Origin: Panopea generosa
Lineage: Eukaryota; Mollusca; Bivalvia; Adapedonta; Hiatellidae
DNA: 64,000 nucleotides
Reading direction: 5' to 3'
Assembly: GCA_029582155.1 (NCBI GenBank)
Contig: CM055895.1
Coordinates: forward strand, 50,372,250 to 50,436,249
Position numbers and translations under genes: made by a program. A model generated the notes under the pieces. The model ran no database searches and had not been told where the DNA came from. It saw nothing but the letters and a program-made list of their open reading frames with translations. Below are positions 12,601 to 26,400 of the stretch, in pieces; position 1 is the first letter of the stretch, and each line of letters opens with the position of its first letter.

Positions 12601-15600
12601 TGACCGGGGTTTCCCTGAATCATTCCACTTGATCTGTCAAAACAGCTAGCATTGTAAAAATAACTCCGAAACCAGCTTACCGAAACAAATATGCGTAATT
12701 AGAATTTCTGTGGTTTTAAGGTTGCGTCATAGCGGCCACACTGAACAAACTTAATTGCGTCAAATAAGATTTAATTGCATCAAAAACACAAGAAACGCGC
12801 TCTGGAGAAAACACTGGTAAAAAACGTTATCTTCTGTTGGGAAGGATCAGAAAGTTTTAGAACTTCTCTTCACGGTTACAATCACCTGAATGCTTGTTAT
12901 TGTTTTTGACCACAAACGCCAAAACTATGTAAGCTTCTGTGTAGGATCACGACTGAATGCAAAATGCGAAAAAACACCGAGAGGTACCAATTGCACTGAT
13001 AACTGACGAAAAACACTGAGGATTACCTAATTTAACTAAAAGACATAATTAACCGACAAGATACGTGACTTGCCCGAACCTTTGAAAGGTATAAGCCAAA
13101 CTGAAATTGAATGTGCCAAATCGGCGCACACTGAACTTTTTAGTGTGCCATCTGGAATTTTAATAAGTGTATGGCCCAATAGCGCTGCCAAAAATAATCC
13201 CTGCACTGTCATGATAGGAGTAATTTATCAATGGGTTATGTGATACTTAACCAATAGAAGAGATATGGGCATGAACCAATGACGTCATAAGTTACAGGTA
13301 CATGTAAATGACAGGTAAGTGATCTGACATTTATTAAGTTTTTCAATTTCAGTGATTAAAATGATTAATTACCTGTTCACACTGCAGAACTTCATCAGTG
13401 ATGATTTCTAACAAAGGAATGGCATTGTGGTCACTACGTCTAAACATCTCCCTGGCAATGGACAGAAGGTTCCACATACCCTCTGGTTCCCGACCCCTCA
13501 ATGGACGTAGAAGGCTCTGCCATTCTGCAGCGGCAGGTGGCGCCGTTTGTGTCAGAAAATTTACATCACTGAAAAGAGTAGAACCATATCACAAATGAAA
13601 TAGGAGGAAAAAAGGTTTGTTTGCTGTGCATTTTGTATATACAGATACATTGTAATTACAGATATATCAGTACATGTATAAGTATATATTGTCTCATTAG
13701 AGCAATAAGGTACCAAGTTTATATGAAATAAGAAGGCACTTGGTACCTTATTGAAACAATGGGGCGAATTATACTAGTATTACGTATATAAAAATTATTA
13801 CCGGTTGTGTGAAGCATCCAGTATTAATGGAAGATCTCATAATGAAACTTTCTGCAAGTATTTGGCAAAATTGTTCACAAAAAGTTTTTGGACAGGCCTG
13901 GGCTTGAACCCATGACATTGTAAGAGGTAAGTGATTTTGAGACAGCATCTTAGATTGTCATCCACAAAGAACCCCACTTCTGTTATCAAAGTGACACAAT
14001 AATGGTATAACTGTCTATAATTACCTGAAGACTACTGGAGATGGAACACAGAACTTCACCAGTGTTTTTTTCACATTTTCATGGAGTGTGGTCTCATCAA
14101 GAAACCATGATGTCTCCTCACTGGCAGAGGGGCCTGCAGTAGGGTCAGGAGCTCCTTGAAACTTATTCATCTCATTTTCTTGTGACGACAGTAACTCATC
14201 AAGTAACCTCTGGGCTGTAGGTAGAATCTGGATGAAAACAAAGGAGATCAAATATGACAAAAATTGAGAGAACACAATTTTTAAAATATGCCTTTAGAAA
14301 TACAATATCAATGATATTATCATACATAATTTTTTTGTTATACATAATAAACATAAATTTTGATCATACAATTTTCATACTTTAGGAAATCATGCTGCAT
14401 AAAATTATATTAGGCTAAAAGGCAATGCAATGACTATACATTATAAAAAACATTCAATAATTTATTCATTTTAAGGGAAAGTAGCAATATTAGATTAAAG
14501 ACATGGTAGTGTGAAGGCGTACATTCAATCAATGGAGATTTTAATCTAGGTCAATTTAACCTAAAAACAGTAAACTGAGTACAGGGTGATAAATATACTG
14601 TATATGTTACATGTTCTTTAGCCAGAATGAATTTAAATGTGCCTAATATAAAACTAGCTGATATAATTAAGGACAAGAAGCAGGCAATGGACAATGTAAG
14701 ATTAGCGATTACAAATCTCGAGACACTAAACCTTTGGAAAAACCAAACACAGCAATGTTAAAGGTTACACGAGATATTAAATAATGTCTGTGTCCTTATC
14801 CTATCTCTCAGACAGCCTATGACCAATACACTGAATCATAAAAGAACACTGCCACAATAACATGCAACTAAGTCTACACGCCATACAAAAACACTAGTTT
14901 ATTTCTGACATGCTAATGTAACAATATATTATTATTACCTGTTGTGGCAGTTCACTTATAAGATATTGTGCAAACTTCTGCAACTGATCTCTGTGAAGAC
15001 GTGACAGGCTCTCAGACACTGGTGCTCGAAATGTTACAGACGCAGACTGAAAAGCAATTACCTCTAATAAACAATTTATTAACAAAATTACAGCTGTGCA
15101 TCAGCTTGATAAACAAATCATCTACTAGATACGCACACTACTGTCATCACAATGTGTCCATAATCGTAATTAAAATCAACCAAGATGGTCACTTAATGTT
15201 ATTTAAAAATTGACTTTTTATAAAAAAAAGAAAAAAAAAAGACAAAGGTAACTTTTATAAAAAAGCGAGTCATTCCTGATCAAATTGAGTGTTCCACTTT
15301 TATCACCAATGGTTTTGTTTATTTGTATAAGATTTTGCACCTTTTTTTGTTGTTCAGTTATATAATGATGGTCACCACCTAATCATCATTCCTGGGATCC
15401 ACTAGGGAGATTTTGCAGAATCAAATGTTTAACATATATCGTTTTAATCTAGCTATCTATGCAAAGTCAAGCAATGTGAATAACATCAAATAGAGATAGT
15501 CTTAGAATAATTTTTTATTGAAGGACATATATGTGCATAAAGTAAAGATAATTACATGTATTGGTCATGGTCATCCAGAATAATGGTCAATGGTTTTGAG

Positions 15601-17422
15601 TACTTACACTCACAATATAACTATGGACCAAGAATGGCAGACTTAGACAAAAACAGTATCCAAGAAATTAAGACAAACACACAAAAATAAGATGTTTTTA
15701 AATAATTGATGTGTAAAGAATCATTACTGTTTATGAATAAATTACGTGACTAAACAAGATATATTAACAATATTTTACGCAACCAAAAGTGACTTGTGCA
15801 CATAACCTTCTTCCTAGTTTCGTAAAAAATCTATACATTTAAAGATAAAATTAATGGTTTCATGCGATTTGATAAATATAGAACTATAATACAAACCTGG
15901 TTAATTCTGAACAGACACACTGCCACAACATGTGAGCACCAGTAGGCTATACTGTTACAAGTGCATGTGCATGAGGAAATCCTTTTCCTGTCAAACATAA
16001 TCGCCACCTTAAAATTGCCCTTTGTCTGTCCAAGATTGTGGGGAGGTTCCACAGTGGCACTCAAGTGAAATCCTACAATAAAATATTTAACACTCTTATC
16101 AGCAATCTAATGCCACACTAGTACCTCAAATTTCTCTTACAAATATGATTGTCTTACTTCTCAGCCATTAAAAAGTGCTCAATTTTTAAAAATAGAAGTT
16201 TCAATTTGACATAGAATGTCATGATCAACAATAGATGTTTACTTACTTCCTCAGCCAATGAAATAGCTTTAGGACTGAGAAAGTAGATCAACATCATAGC
16301 CGGTTAGACATTACATTGTGCAGAAAGATGTAGGTTTTTGCCAATCTGACATGGCCATTAATTTCAAGCTTCCCTCCATAAATTATTTTTTACATTAGAT
16401 TCTTTTAAAACTACATGTTCCATATTTAAACATGTAGCATGAATTTATCAATGACCAAAGTCCATTGATTTATGGAAAACTTCATATACTGCAATTCTTA
16501 AATACTAGTTTTACTACAAATTTTGGCAATATTGCTATCCAACAGATCATCAGTTAAAGTGAATCTGTGTGCTCAATACTTTGTAGTACCTATGACCAAA
16601 AAACAGACAAACTCCATAAACTGATAAGCAAACATCAGACAAACATACATATTCTGTTGTTGAATGCCTCACAATAATTCACCTCTCATTCCTACTGGTT
16701 TTGGTTTAAGTTCATCATCATACACAGACTCTAAGCAAAATGCTTTGCCAACTTTTTGTAGAAAAAGAAACATGTTTATATTATACATAACGGTACATTT
16801 AAGGCCTTTGTTGACACAAACTGGACATATAATATGACCTTTAACCCTTTGCTCCATAAGCATTTTCTCGGACTTCTTCCAAATTGAAAGCATTAATTCA
16901 CCATGTATCAGCAATGGGTGAATTATGTTTATATTAACTGACAGAGTTGAAAACAGTTCAGGAAGTGTTCAGATTGCTTCGTTACAAGCAATCTGAACTC
17001 TTCCTGCACTGTTTTCACAGGCCTTCTGCTGTGATTGGTGCGGGAAAATGCATATCTATGGAGTAAAGGGTTAAGGCATATGAACCACTACCGTTCCACT
17101 TTTTGAAGCATGCACATCGGATGAATTTAAATTTTTATTATTATTATTATTTTATGTTTCTTCTATTAACTATTTCTTTACCAATTTGTAGTGCATCTTT
17201 AACTGCCTTTGCCTTATATAGGTGATCTCCCTTTTGGAACTCTTCAGCACTTCCATTTGCCAGACAAGAGTATAATCTAAAAGGAAAAAATAGATGTTTG
17301 CATGTATATATATATATAATCCCATACTCATGATATACTTTAATGTATCTTTTATTGAAGAAGGTGAAATTAACAACTTTTGCACTGATGCGATTTTTTT
17401 GCAATGAAGGTGGAACAGAATC

Positions 17423-17480
<58 letters not shown>

Positions 17481-20400
17481 TTTTTACCTTGTACTTTGGA
17501 ACCTGCCAATATATATTTTGTTTGTTAGAATATCAAGCATCATTTTTATGCCATCAAGGACTAATAGACAATCAGTTAATCTAACCAGTCTTACCTTGGA
17601 TCCGGGAACGGTTAACCAGAACTCAAAACATAACATTTCTGCAAGTAACTAACAAAATTCCCGCTTGAATCAGCTGTGAGAGACATTGACAAATGTCGAA
17701 CTTAAACAGTATTTTTTGATTATACAAATATTAATTTAATACATAGAACCTTTCAGAAATTATTCATTTGAAATTTATCAATTTCACTGACTCTGTATTG
17801 CTATTCGGAAATCTATTTCAGCATGTCAAAATAGTACAGTAGAACTTCGGTGGCTCCAACACAGATGGTTGGAACACCACATATAGCTGGTATCACTTAA
17901 GTGGTCCCGGGCCAAATTCCTATTTGGATGTATATATGCATATACATGTATGGTATGATGTTGAACAATACTTTACTTGAACAAACCTTAATTCAAACTA
18001 TTTTGTCCAGTACCGTTGGGTTGGAGCCATCGCAACTCGACTGTTTATTGAAAATGGAATTTTGCAATCTTGTTGTTCAACAACACTAAATGATTTTTCA
18101 AGTTTTGTAAAAATCAAATTTCATTATCCCTCATTAAACAAATTATTTGCTTTGATGATTTCCTAGAGTTGATTACTATGGCAACAAAGAGGATCTACGA
18201 TAGCTACACTGTAGACAGCTTTTGTATGAGTTGATAATGATTACTATTTAGACATCTTTACAAAGAAAAACGGCAATTTACCTCAATTGTGAAACAAGTT
18301 AGACAAATCACACTTGAGGTCTTCCTAGAAATAACCAGTATTACGCGTCTTGTTGAGACACCACACATAGCCACGACGGAGGACCAGATCATGACAGTTG
18401 TAGCTGTACCAGGAAATGACAATGATGTCTTTAAAATACTATGAGATGACATTAATAAATGTACTACATGTACAAAAGTATTATACCTGATGTCCTCCTC
18501 GCAATCTGGGAAGCTCCAGAATGTGATCCTTAGCTGGAGAGGCTCTGGAATAGGCTGGGGATACTTCTCTACAACCTCAAATGGTATATGACATGCCACT
18601 GTCTGAGAAGCCAACTCTACCAGTGAAGGAACCTGGCCTTCTGAAATGAAAACATATCTTTAACATAAATAAATCTAAACTAGAACAGCTGCCTGGGACA
18701 CACTTCCCTGCAATTGAAATATCTGTTTTCAGTATATTTTAAGCTGCAAGTGATAGACAGCAGATGGTCAGACGAGATGAAACCAGAATAACCTCCTTCA
18801 AGCTCACTGTGAAATCCGCTACCTTTTGTTATATACATTCATGAGTTTCTCATATTGACCTCTGAGTGTGACCTTGAACTTGATAACTACAGAGTTAATA
18901 TTTAATGAAAATACACGAAACACAAATATGAACACCATCTCTGATTAAAGATGAACCATCGGTGTGATCATGTTGCCATGCAAAACTCATATTTTTTTGC
19001 AAAATAGTGCAACAGTACTTATTCCTGAGTTTAAAAGGATTATGGCATAGTGTTGTGCAATTTACAAAAATATGCCGTTGCACTTTTTGCTAAAAATGTG
19101 AGTTTTGAATGGCCACTTGATAGCACTGGTGGTTCATCTCTATACAGAGACGGTGTTATTCTTTGTTTTGTGAAAATATTAAAATATTAATCAAAAGACG
19201 GCGCCGTTTGTTTGTTTGTTTGAATATTTAGAGTCAATTGCTATGCCATCTTAGGGCTTAAAAAAGGTTCAGTTAACCCAACTTCTTTTTCCTGGGATCA
19301 CGGAAGGTTAACCAGTACTTGAGTGAACCCATCTCAGCAAGTAACCGATAATTTTCTCCCATTTGATTCAGCAGTGAGAGAAGTGACAATGAGATGTATT
19401 GTCATATATCAATCAATGATGACTGTGGCCAGATGGGGATTCAAATGTCTGGCACCTCAAAAAAGATGTGTGTAAACAAGAAATGTCACTGGTAAGTGTC
19501 ACATGCCCCCCAAAAGGTTGTATAAAACAATATAATTACGTTGTAATAGGTAGCAATCTATCCATGAATATAAAGAGTAATGGACTGATGTTTCAGACAA
19601 GACATGCAATTTAATTCATGTTTTTTTACATTAAAGCATGACTTTGACCTTTGTGTAACCTTGACATCTAATGTAATGGTCTGGGTATTTCAACAGTTAA
19701 ATGCTGCTGAAACATGATCATGTCATGCTAATCACTTGTGTCAAGCTATTTCAAAATCCCTAAATGTAAGACAAAGTTACAGATCAATTGTTGATAAATT
19801 GAACCAAGTGTTTTTGAAATCCATCCATGTATGATAAAGTTAAAGGACGGACTTGAAATCTCAAACAAATTCAAAGTGTTGCCATACATACTAAAAGTGT
19901 GACCTTTACCTTTGAGGTATGGGTCTAGGTCTTACTTATGACATGTTGTCATGTCATTTTGATAAATTGAGCCAAGTTAAGGTAAAGTCACAGACCAGAA
20001 ATACAATATCAAACAAATTGAAAGTGTGACCTTGATCTGGGTCTTACATGCTTCACTTAATTATGTCATGTTGATCAACTGAGCCAAGTGTTTTTAAAAT
20101 TTATTCATAGATGACAGACCGGACAAGAAATGTTAAAATGACTGAAAGTGTTGTCAAACAAAGTTAAATTGTGACCTTGACCTTTGAAGTGGGAGTTTGG
20201 GTATTAAGTGCAACATGTCGTCATGTTATGTTGATCATGTATAACAAGTATTTATAAAAGTCCATCTATGCATGACAAAGTTACAGGCCAGAAATGAAAT
20301 CTCACACAAACCCAAAGTGTTGTCAAACAACCTCAAATTGTGACCTTGACCTTTGAGGTACAGGTGTGGGTTTTACAAGCGACACGTCATGTTATGTTGA

Positions 20401-23400
20401 TCAATTGTAGCAAGTATCATTAAAATTCATCTATGCATGACAAAGTTACAGGCAGGAAAACAAAATCTCACAGACTCAAAGTGTTGTTAAACAAACTCAA
20501 ATTGTGACCTTGATCTTTGAGGTACAGGTGTGGGTATTACTCGAAACACGTCGTCATGTTATGTTGATCATTTGGAGCAAGTATTTATAAAATCCATCTA
20601 TGCATGATAAAGTTACAGACCGGAAAACAAAATCTCACAGACTAAAAGTGTTGTTTAACAAACTCAAATTGTGACCTTGACCTTTGAGGTTCAGGTTTGG
20701 GTATTACTAGCAACATGTCGTCATGTTATGTTGATCATTTGTAGCAAGTATTTATAAAATCCATCTATGCATGACAAAGTTACAGGCCGGATACGAAATC
20801 TCACACAAACACAGAATTGTTGTCAAACAAACTCAAATAGTGACCTTGACCTTTGAGTTACGGGTGTGGGTCTTACTTGCAAGACGTTGTGATGTTATGT
20901 TGATCATATGTAGCAAGTACCATTAAAATCCATCTATGCATGACAAAGTTACAAGGCCAGACACGAAATCTCACACAGACTCAATCTGTATTCAAACAAA
21001 GACAAATTATGACCATGACCTTTCAGGTACGGGTGTGGGTCTTACTCGCGACATATCATCATGTTATGTTGATCATAAGTATCAACAAAATCCATTAATG
21101 CATGACAAAGATACAGGCCGGATATGAAATACCAGACAGAAGGATGAACAGACGCTGCGATTACTATATGCCACCCCCCAATTTATTTTTTTTTTGAGGG
21201 GGTGGCATAAAAAAGTTACCTGAAGTGGGCACTTTTCCTCTAATTTATTTACACCACTCCATAGTTAGACCACGTAGGTCTGTCACCGTGTTACTATATA
21301 CATATTTTCTTTTCTGAGTACCATAACTTTGCTGAGACAATGGGTTCTCTGACTGCACATTTTTTATTTAATGAATAAAACTTAGTAATAGTAATTATCC
21401 TATAAAACAAGTGCCAGATACCTATAGTCTTCCTAAGATAAGAAGTATGAGAGCTGTAGTGTAAACCATATAAGTTAAACTTAATGAATAGGATGTTCAC
21501 AAAAACTCAAAATGAACCCAAAATCTAACTTTTGGAATAACTAACAGCACCCCCAACATTCTGATGGAAAATTAATGAATTGCCAATCTGGATGTTGCAA
21601 TAATGGGATATTCTGTAATGTGAAATATTTATACAAGTGTTCATATACTTGTTTAATACTTACATTAAATCAATTATTTTAAATAAATAATGAGCTCTCC
21701 CGACTGGAAGAAGAAAATCACTAACATGCAAACAAACTGTATAAAAAGATTCTCCCAACAACCTTGGTCAAGCCATTATTGTGAACAATGTGACATTCAT
21801 ACAGATGAATAGATGGTTCAAACATGTATGAGTAATATATACAGGCAGCCTTCAGTTGATGCACTGGTAATAGTTATGAACTAGCATTATCGAAAAAAGT
21901 GAAAATTAACAAGTATTGAAAATTATGGCTCTTTGAGTAATTCGTGTTCTTTCAACATTCTCCCCTAATGTCAATAGATAATAAGGAAGATTATAGGGTG
22001 AGACACTGACAAGTAAATCGATACTTCAATCCACACTCCAGCTAGAAAATTAATAGCCCTGGATACACCCTCGCAAGACAGCCAACACACAGACACTAAT
22101 CCTCAAGCAGGTCCTCCAAGCCAACAACAACAACAACAACAACAGAGGCTTGGTATCTCTACATGTAGTTTAACATTATTGGCTAGGTTGGTTTTTAAAG
22201 TAACATGATGTTGTTTTGTTTTATATTTATAAACAGCTGCCGCAATTATAACTTTAAGTTTATCCAACTACTGAATTGTAATATTTTAACTAATTTCATT
22301 TCGAGACTGAGAACTACATAAATACTAAATTTTGCATTGTCATTGATAAATACAAAAGAGTATAGAATATAATCTTTTGTACCTTAATTGTGCAGTCATG
22401 TATATGAACAGGCCTTTTTTCACCCAACTAAACAGACACTGACATATTATAGTTCTCAGTCACTTCCCAATGCAAAAATCATATATTTTCCCCCAATTTG
22501 AATTAAGGCCTAAAAAATTAAACAAGAGGGCCAAGATGGCCCTATATCGCTTGCCTGACTAACCTTGAGTCACCCAACTTAAGTAGATTATATAATACAT
22601 GTACACTAAAAATTCCAGAAAGACAAGATGGGCAAGTAGTTAGAATTTTGATTTGTTTTGAAGATGTAACAGATGCTTAGAAGAGTTCAAACATGGTAGA
22701 GGTTCACCCATGGTAAATGTCAGTGAAACTACAGTCAAACCTGTCTTAAGCAACCAGTCAAGGGAAGGAGTGAAAGTGGCCCTTTAAGACAGGTTGTTGC
22801 TTAATACAGGTTAATTTGCTCTAAAAGCATAAAAATTGGAAATAGCAAATGTGGGTGCTTAAGACAATGGCTGCTTAATAGAGGTGGCCACTTACACAGG
22901 TTTTACTGTACATCGAAATCAGTAGATTGTTTTAAAATCGATCCAGTGGTTTCTGACAAGAAATTTTTTTTTGCTATCGCTTATAAAGTAAATTAACCCC
23001 ACCCCCTGGCCGCCATGTTTTAAGACCAATCAGTATGGTTTGAACAAACTTAGTGAAGGGTCCTCCAGGGAACATTTCTGTGAAATTATTTTAAAACCAA
23101 GCCAGTAGTTTCTGAAAAGAAGATTTTTTAAGTTTTTACTAATTAAACTTGCCCAACCCTCTGGCTGCCATGTTTTTTGACAAATCAAGATGGCTTGAAC
23201 AAACTTAGTAGAGGGTCACCCAAGGAACATTTCTGTGAAGTTGTATCAAAATTGGCCCAGTGGTTTCAAAAGAGAAGTTTTTAGAAGCTAAAAGTTAACG
23301 ACAGACGACGGACACCAGGCGATCACGAAAGCTCACCTGTGAGCCTTTGGCTTAGGTGAGCTAAAAAAAGTTGGACTTTCCTGCCTGAGCCCAACCAAGA

Positions 23401-26400
23401 CCCCCACCCTGCTGCCCACTATTTTTAAATTTGTTTTGTACTTAACCAAATACTCTGGCCCCTTTCAACTTTGTTACCTATCCAAAGACCCTCACTACTC
23501 ACTACTACCCCCCCCCCCCACCCCCTTTCAACTTTGTTACCTACCCCAAGACTCTCACTCCTACTTCCCCCAAACCATGCCCACCTATTTTTTTTTTAAA
23601 TTTTGTTTTGTATTAAATCAAATACTCTGCCCCATTTCAACTTTGTTACCAACCCAGACACCCCCCTCCCCCTATCCCGCCCATTTTTTTTTGCTACTGA
23701 TCGTAGGACCCCTCTCCCCCACTTTTTTTTTATTTAAATTTTGTATCGTTTTAAATACTATTCTGCCCCTTTGTTACCAACCCCAAGACCCCCTCAAATT
23801 GTTTTCTTAAAAAAAAAAATTGTTCTGTATTGAAGTAGATACACTGTCCCTTTTCAACTTTGTTACCAACCCCAAGACACCCTCTCCCTTCAACTTTTTT
23901 TTTATTGTATTAAAATAAACAGTCCTGTTTATTAAACTTTGGCACATACACCCCCACATACAGATTGTAAAATTAAATTAAATACATTTCAGTTTAAGTA
24001 CTGGCTAGCTAGCCTTAGCTAGACATAGACATAGTATAGACAAGGCTAGAATAGTCATGTTAACGCTTTTCTTCGACATCTCTATTTTTTTTGGTGATTT
24101 TTTTTTAAATCTATTTTATTTTTTCATTAAAGTATTGATTTTTTAAACTAATCACCATCAAGTTTAAAAAGTTTACTTCACTGACTTTGACCTACGTTAC
24201 AGATTTGGAAAAAAAGACAAGCATTTGCACCCGCTTGCGGTGCTCTTGTTTTATTCCTTACAGTAACACTTCTACGAAAGGTGAATGACACCAGTGTACT
24301 GTATACAAACATGACTGAACATACGTGTAAAGAGAGATACAGGTCAGTAACCCCAGACACTTGGTAACAAAGCAAAATTTGTCCATCAACATTGTAAATG
24401 AGTGTACACAACCTACATACATATATGTCAAAATAAATGTTTAAAAATATCTACGATAAATAATGTAGATTTCTGTAATATTTTGGTTAAATAGGAGCCA
24501 TAACTTCTGCAAATTTTGATTAATATTTACAAGTATTGAACATGACTTGTATCTCGAAAGAATATAATTGCAAACCAAATATTAAATAAATACATACAGC
24601 TTTACAAAAGTTATTGATAAGAAACTATTTGACAGATGAATCGACTGCTTAACACTTAATGCTCCATCACCATCCATATATCCTTTCTGATGCAGCAATC
24701 ATCTCCTTGAAGAGCCACTGCTACAAAACAAATGGGCCCTAAATTGCTCACATTAGACATAGGAGACTGTGTCAAATAATGTGATTTTTAACACAAATTA
24801 ATCTTGTTCAAAACATTATGCAATATATGATAGTACTATAGGGTACTACTGTATGATTTTATGATACTCCAATAACTTTATATTATGATATTTGTGGTAG
24901 AAACAAGGTAAAAAGACAGTTCAATGGTCACAACTATGACAGTAATATAATATTGCTAATATATCTTTCAAATTGGTCAGTTCAAGAATTTGAATGAGAT
25001 GTTATAGATTCATAACTACTGTGTATACATGCTTGGTGAAGATCAAGATCAAATGAAAAATGGTTATGCAATCTCAAGACAAACAGTGCAATTTTTGAAA
25101 AATCAAGAGCCACACCTGAGTCATTATTTAACCAATTTGGTCAATTTAAGATTTAATGTTATTTAACTTAGGGTAATATAAGCAACAAAGTATGCACAAA
25201 CAATTTAAGCATGTTTGTTACTATGCATACATGCGTAATAGTACAACATGATTTTTTTCACAAAATAATCATGATGTCCAATTAGGAATTATCATTTCAA
25301 AACAATATTTTTCACTACACAGGATAGTATGTGTGAAATTTAAAACATTCGAATATCATATATCAGTTGAAAGCTGCAGAGCAATTAATCTGTTTGAAGT
25401 GTAGTTCATTTGATCAAGTGCTTCAACTTAAGACAGGAAAATACAATGTAGTAACAAGAACATGTATTTAAAAAGTTTTCATTCAGTCGCTACAACTCAG
25501 TGCTCCAGATAAGCAAAATAAGATAATTGAGGGTATTTAAGCATTGAAATTACTGAATAAGCATTAAAATTTAAATTAAGGGGTAAAATAAGCATTGGTT
25601 ATTTTCAATTTCAGTGAAGATTAGTTTGTTTCAAATGACAATTTTTACCCTTAATGTTTTTGAAAATAAGCATTGCATACTAATTTAAGGGGTAAAATAC
25701 TCATTTGAAGAAAAGCTTAAATCACAGTTAAGACCAATTTACAAAGGTATTTTCTTTTTTAATTTGATAGCTACTGACAAGGTTTACAATACATGAACAG
25801 CTATCATTTATATATACAATAAACTTGATAAAATATATCCACATAAACGGTGTATGCCATATTGCATTTTATACTTTTACACTTCTTAAATATTTGTAAA
25901 TAAGGATATGTATTTGGGCCAGAGGCCTCTATTTAAGATATAAAAGACTTTTATTGTATTGTATTGATTAGGTTTGTTCCATATCTATCATTACAAAACA
26001 ACATGAAATCAAACAAATGTAACTGTAACAAAGGTCATTTCTGTGGTCAAACAAACAAATCAAACATTGCCCTGTTTGTTTTGTGGATAAATGAAATAAG
26101 GGTATTATGGAAACAGGAAACTGATAATGGACGAAGGCGGATCCGGAAATTTTGGTGAGATTAATTTGGTACATTAATTTCAAGGGTGTAGTAAACCTTT
26201 TAACTGAAAATACTGTCATTTAACAAATTCTCAGAAATCCCAAGTCACTTTTTTTTTGGGTCACTTTTAGTATGGTCTGGATCAATGTCCCCTTCCCACT
26301 TTGCCAGTTAGGAGGGTTATGTATTACCATCTGTACAATTTGTAGTGTTTATTGGTACAATGTATTAATGTTTACATGTATTGTAAGTGCACATGTGTAA

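Noticed and set aside
12014-13205. hAT-like element with cagggacc / tccctg ends
   Set aside because: Inverted match is short and the flanking 8-mers differ, so it is within chance.
17147-17652. Ile-Tyr repeat frames on both strands
   Set aside because: Translation of the (TA)n microsatellite; only the ZSWIM8 exon 3 part on the minus strand is real.
23436-23810. 124-codon Pro/Phe/Leu-rich frame
   Set aside because: Product of the C/T-rich minisatellite; no start context or conserved block.
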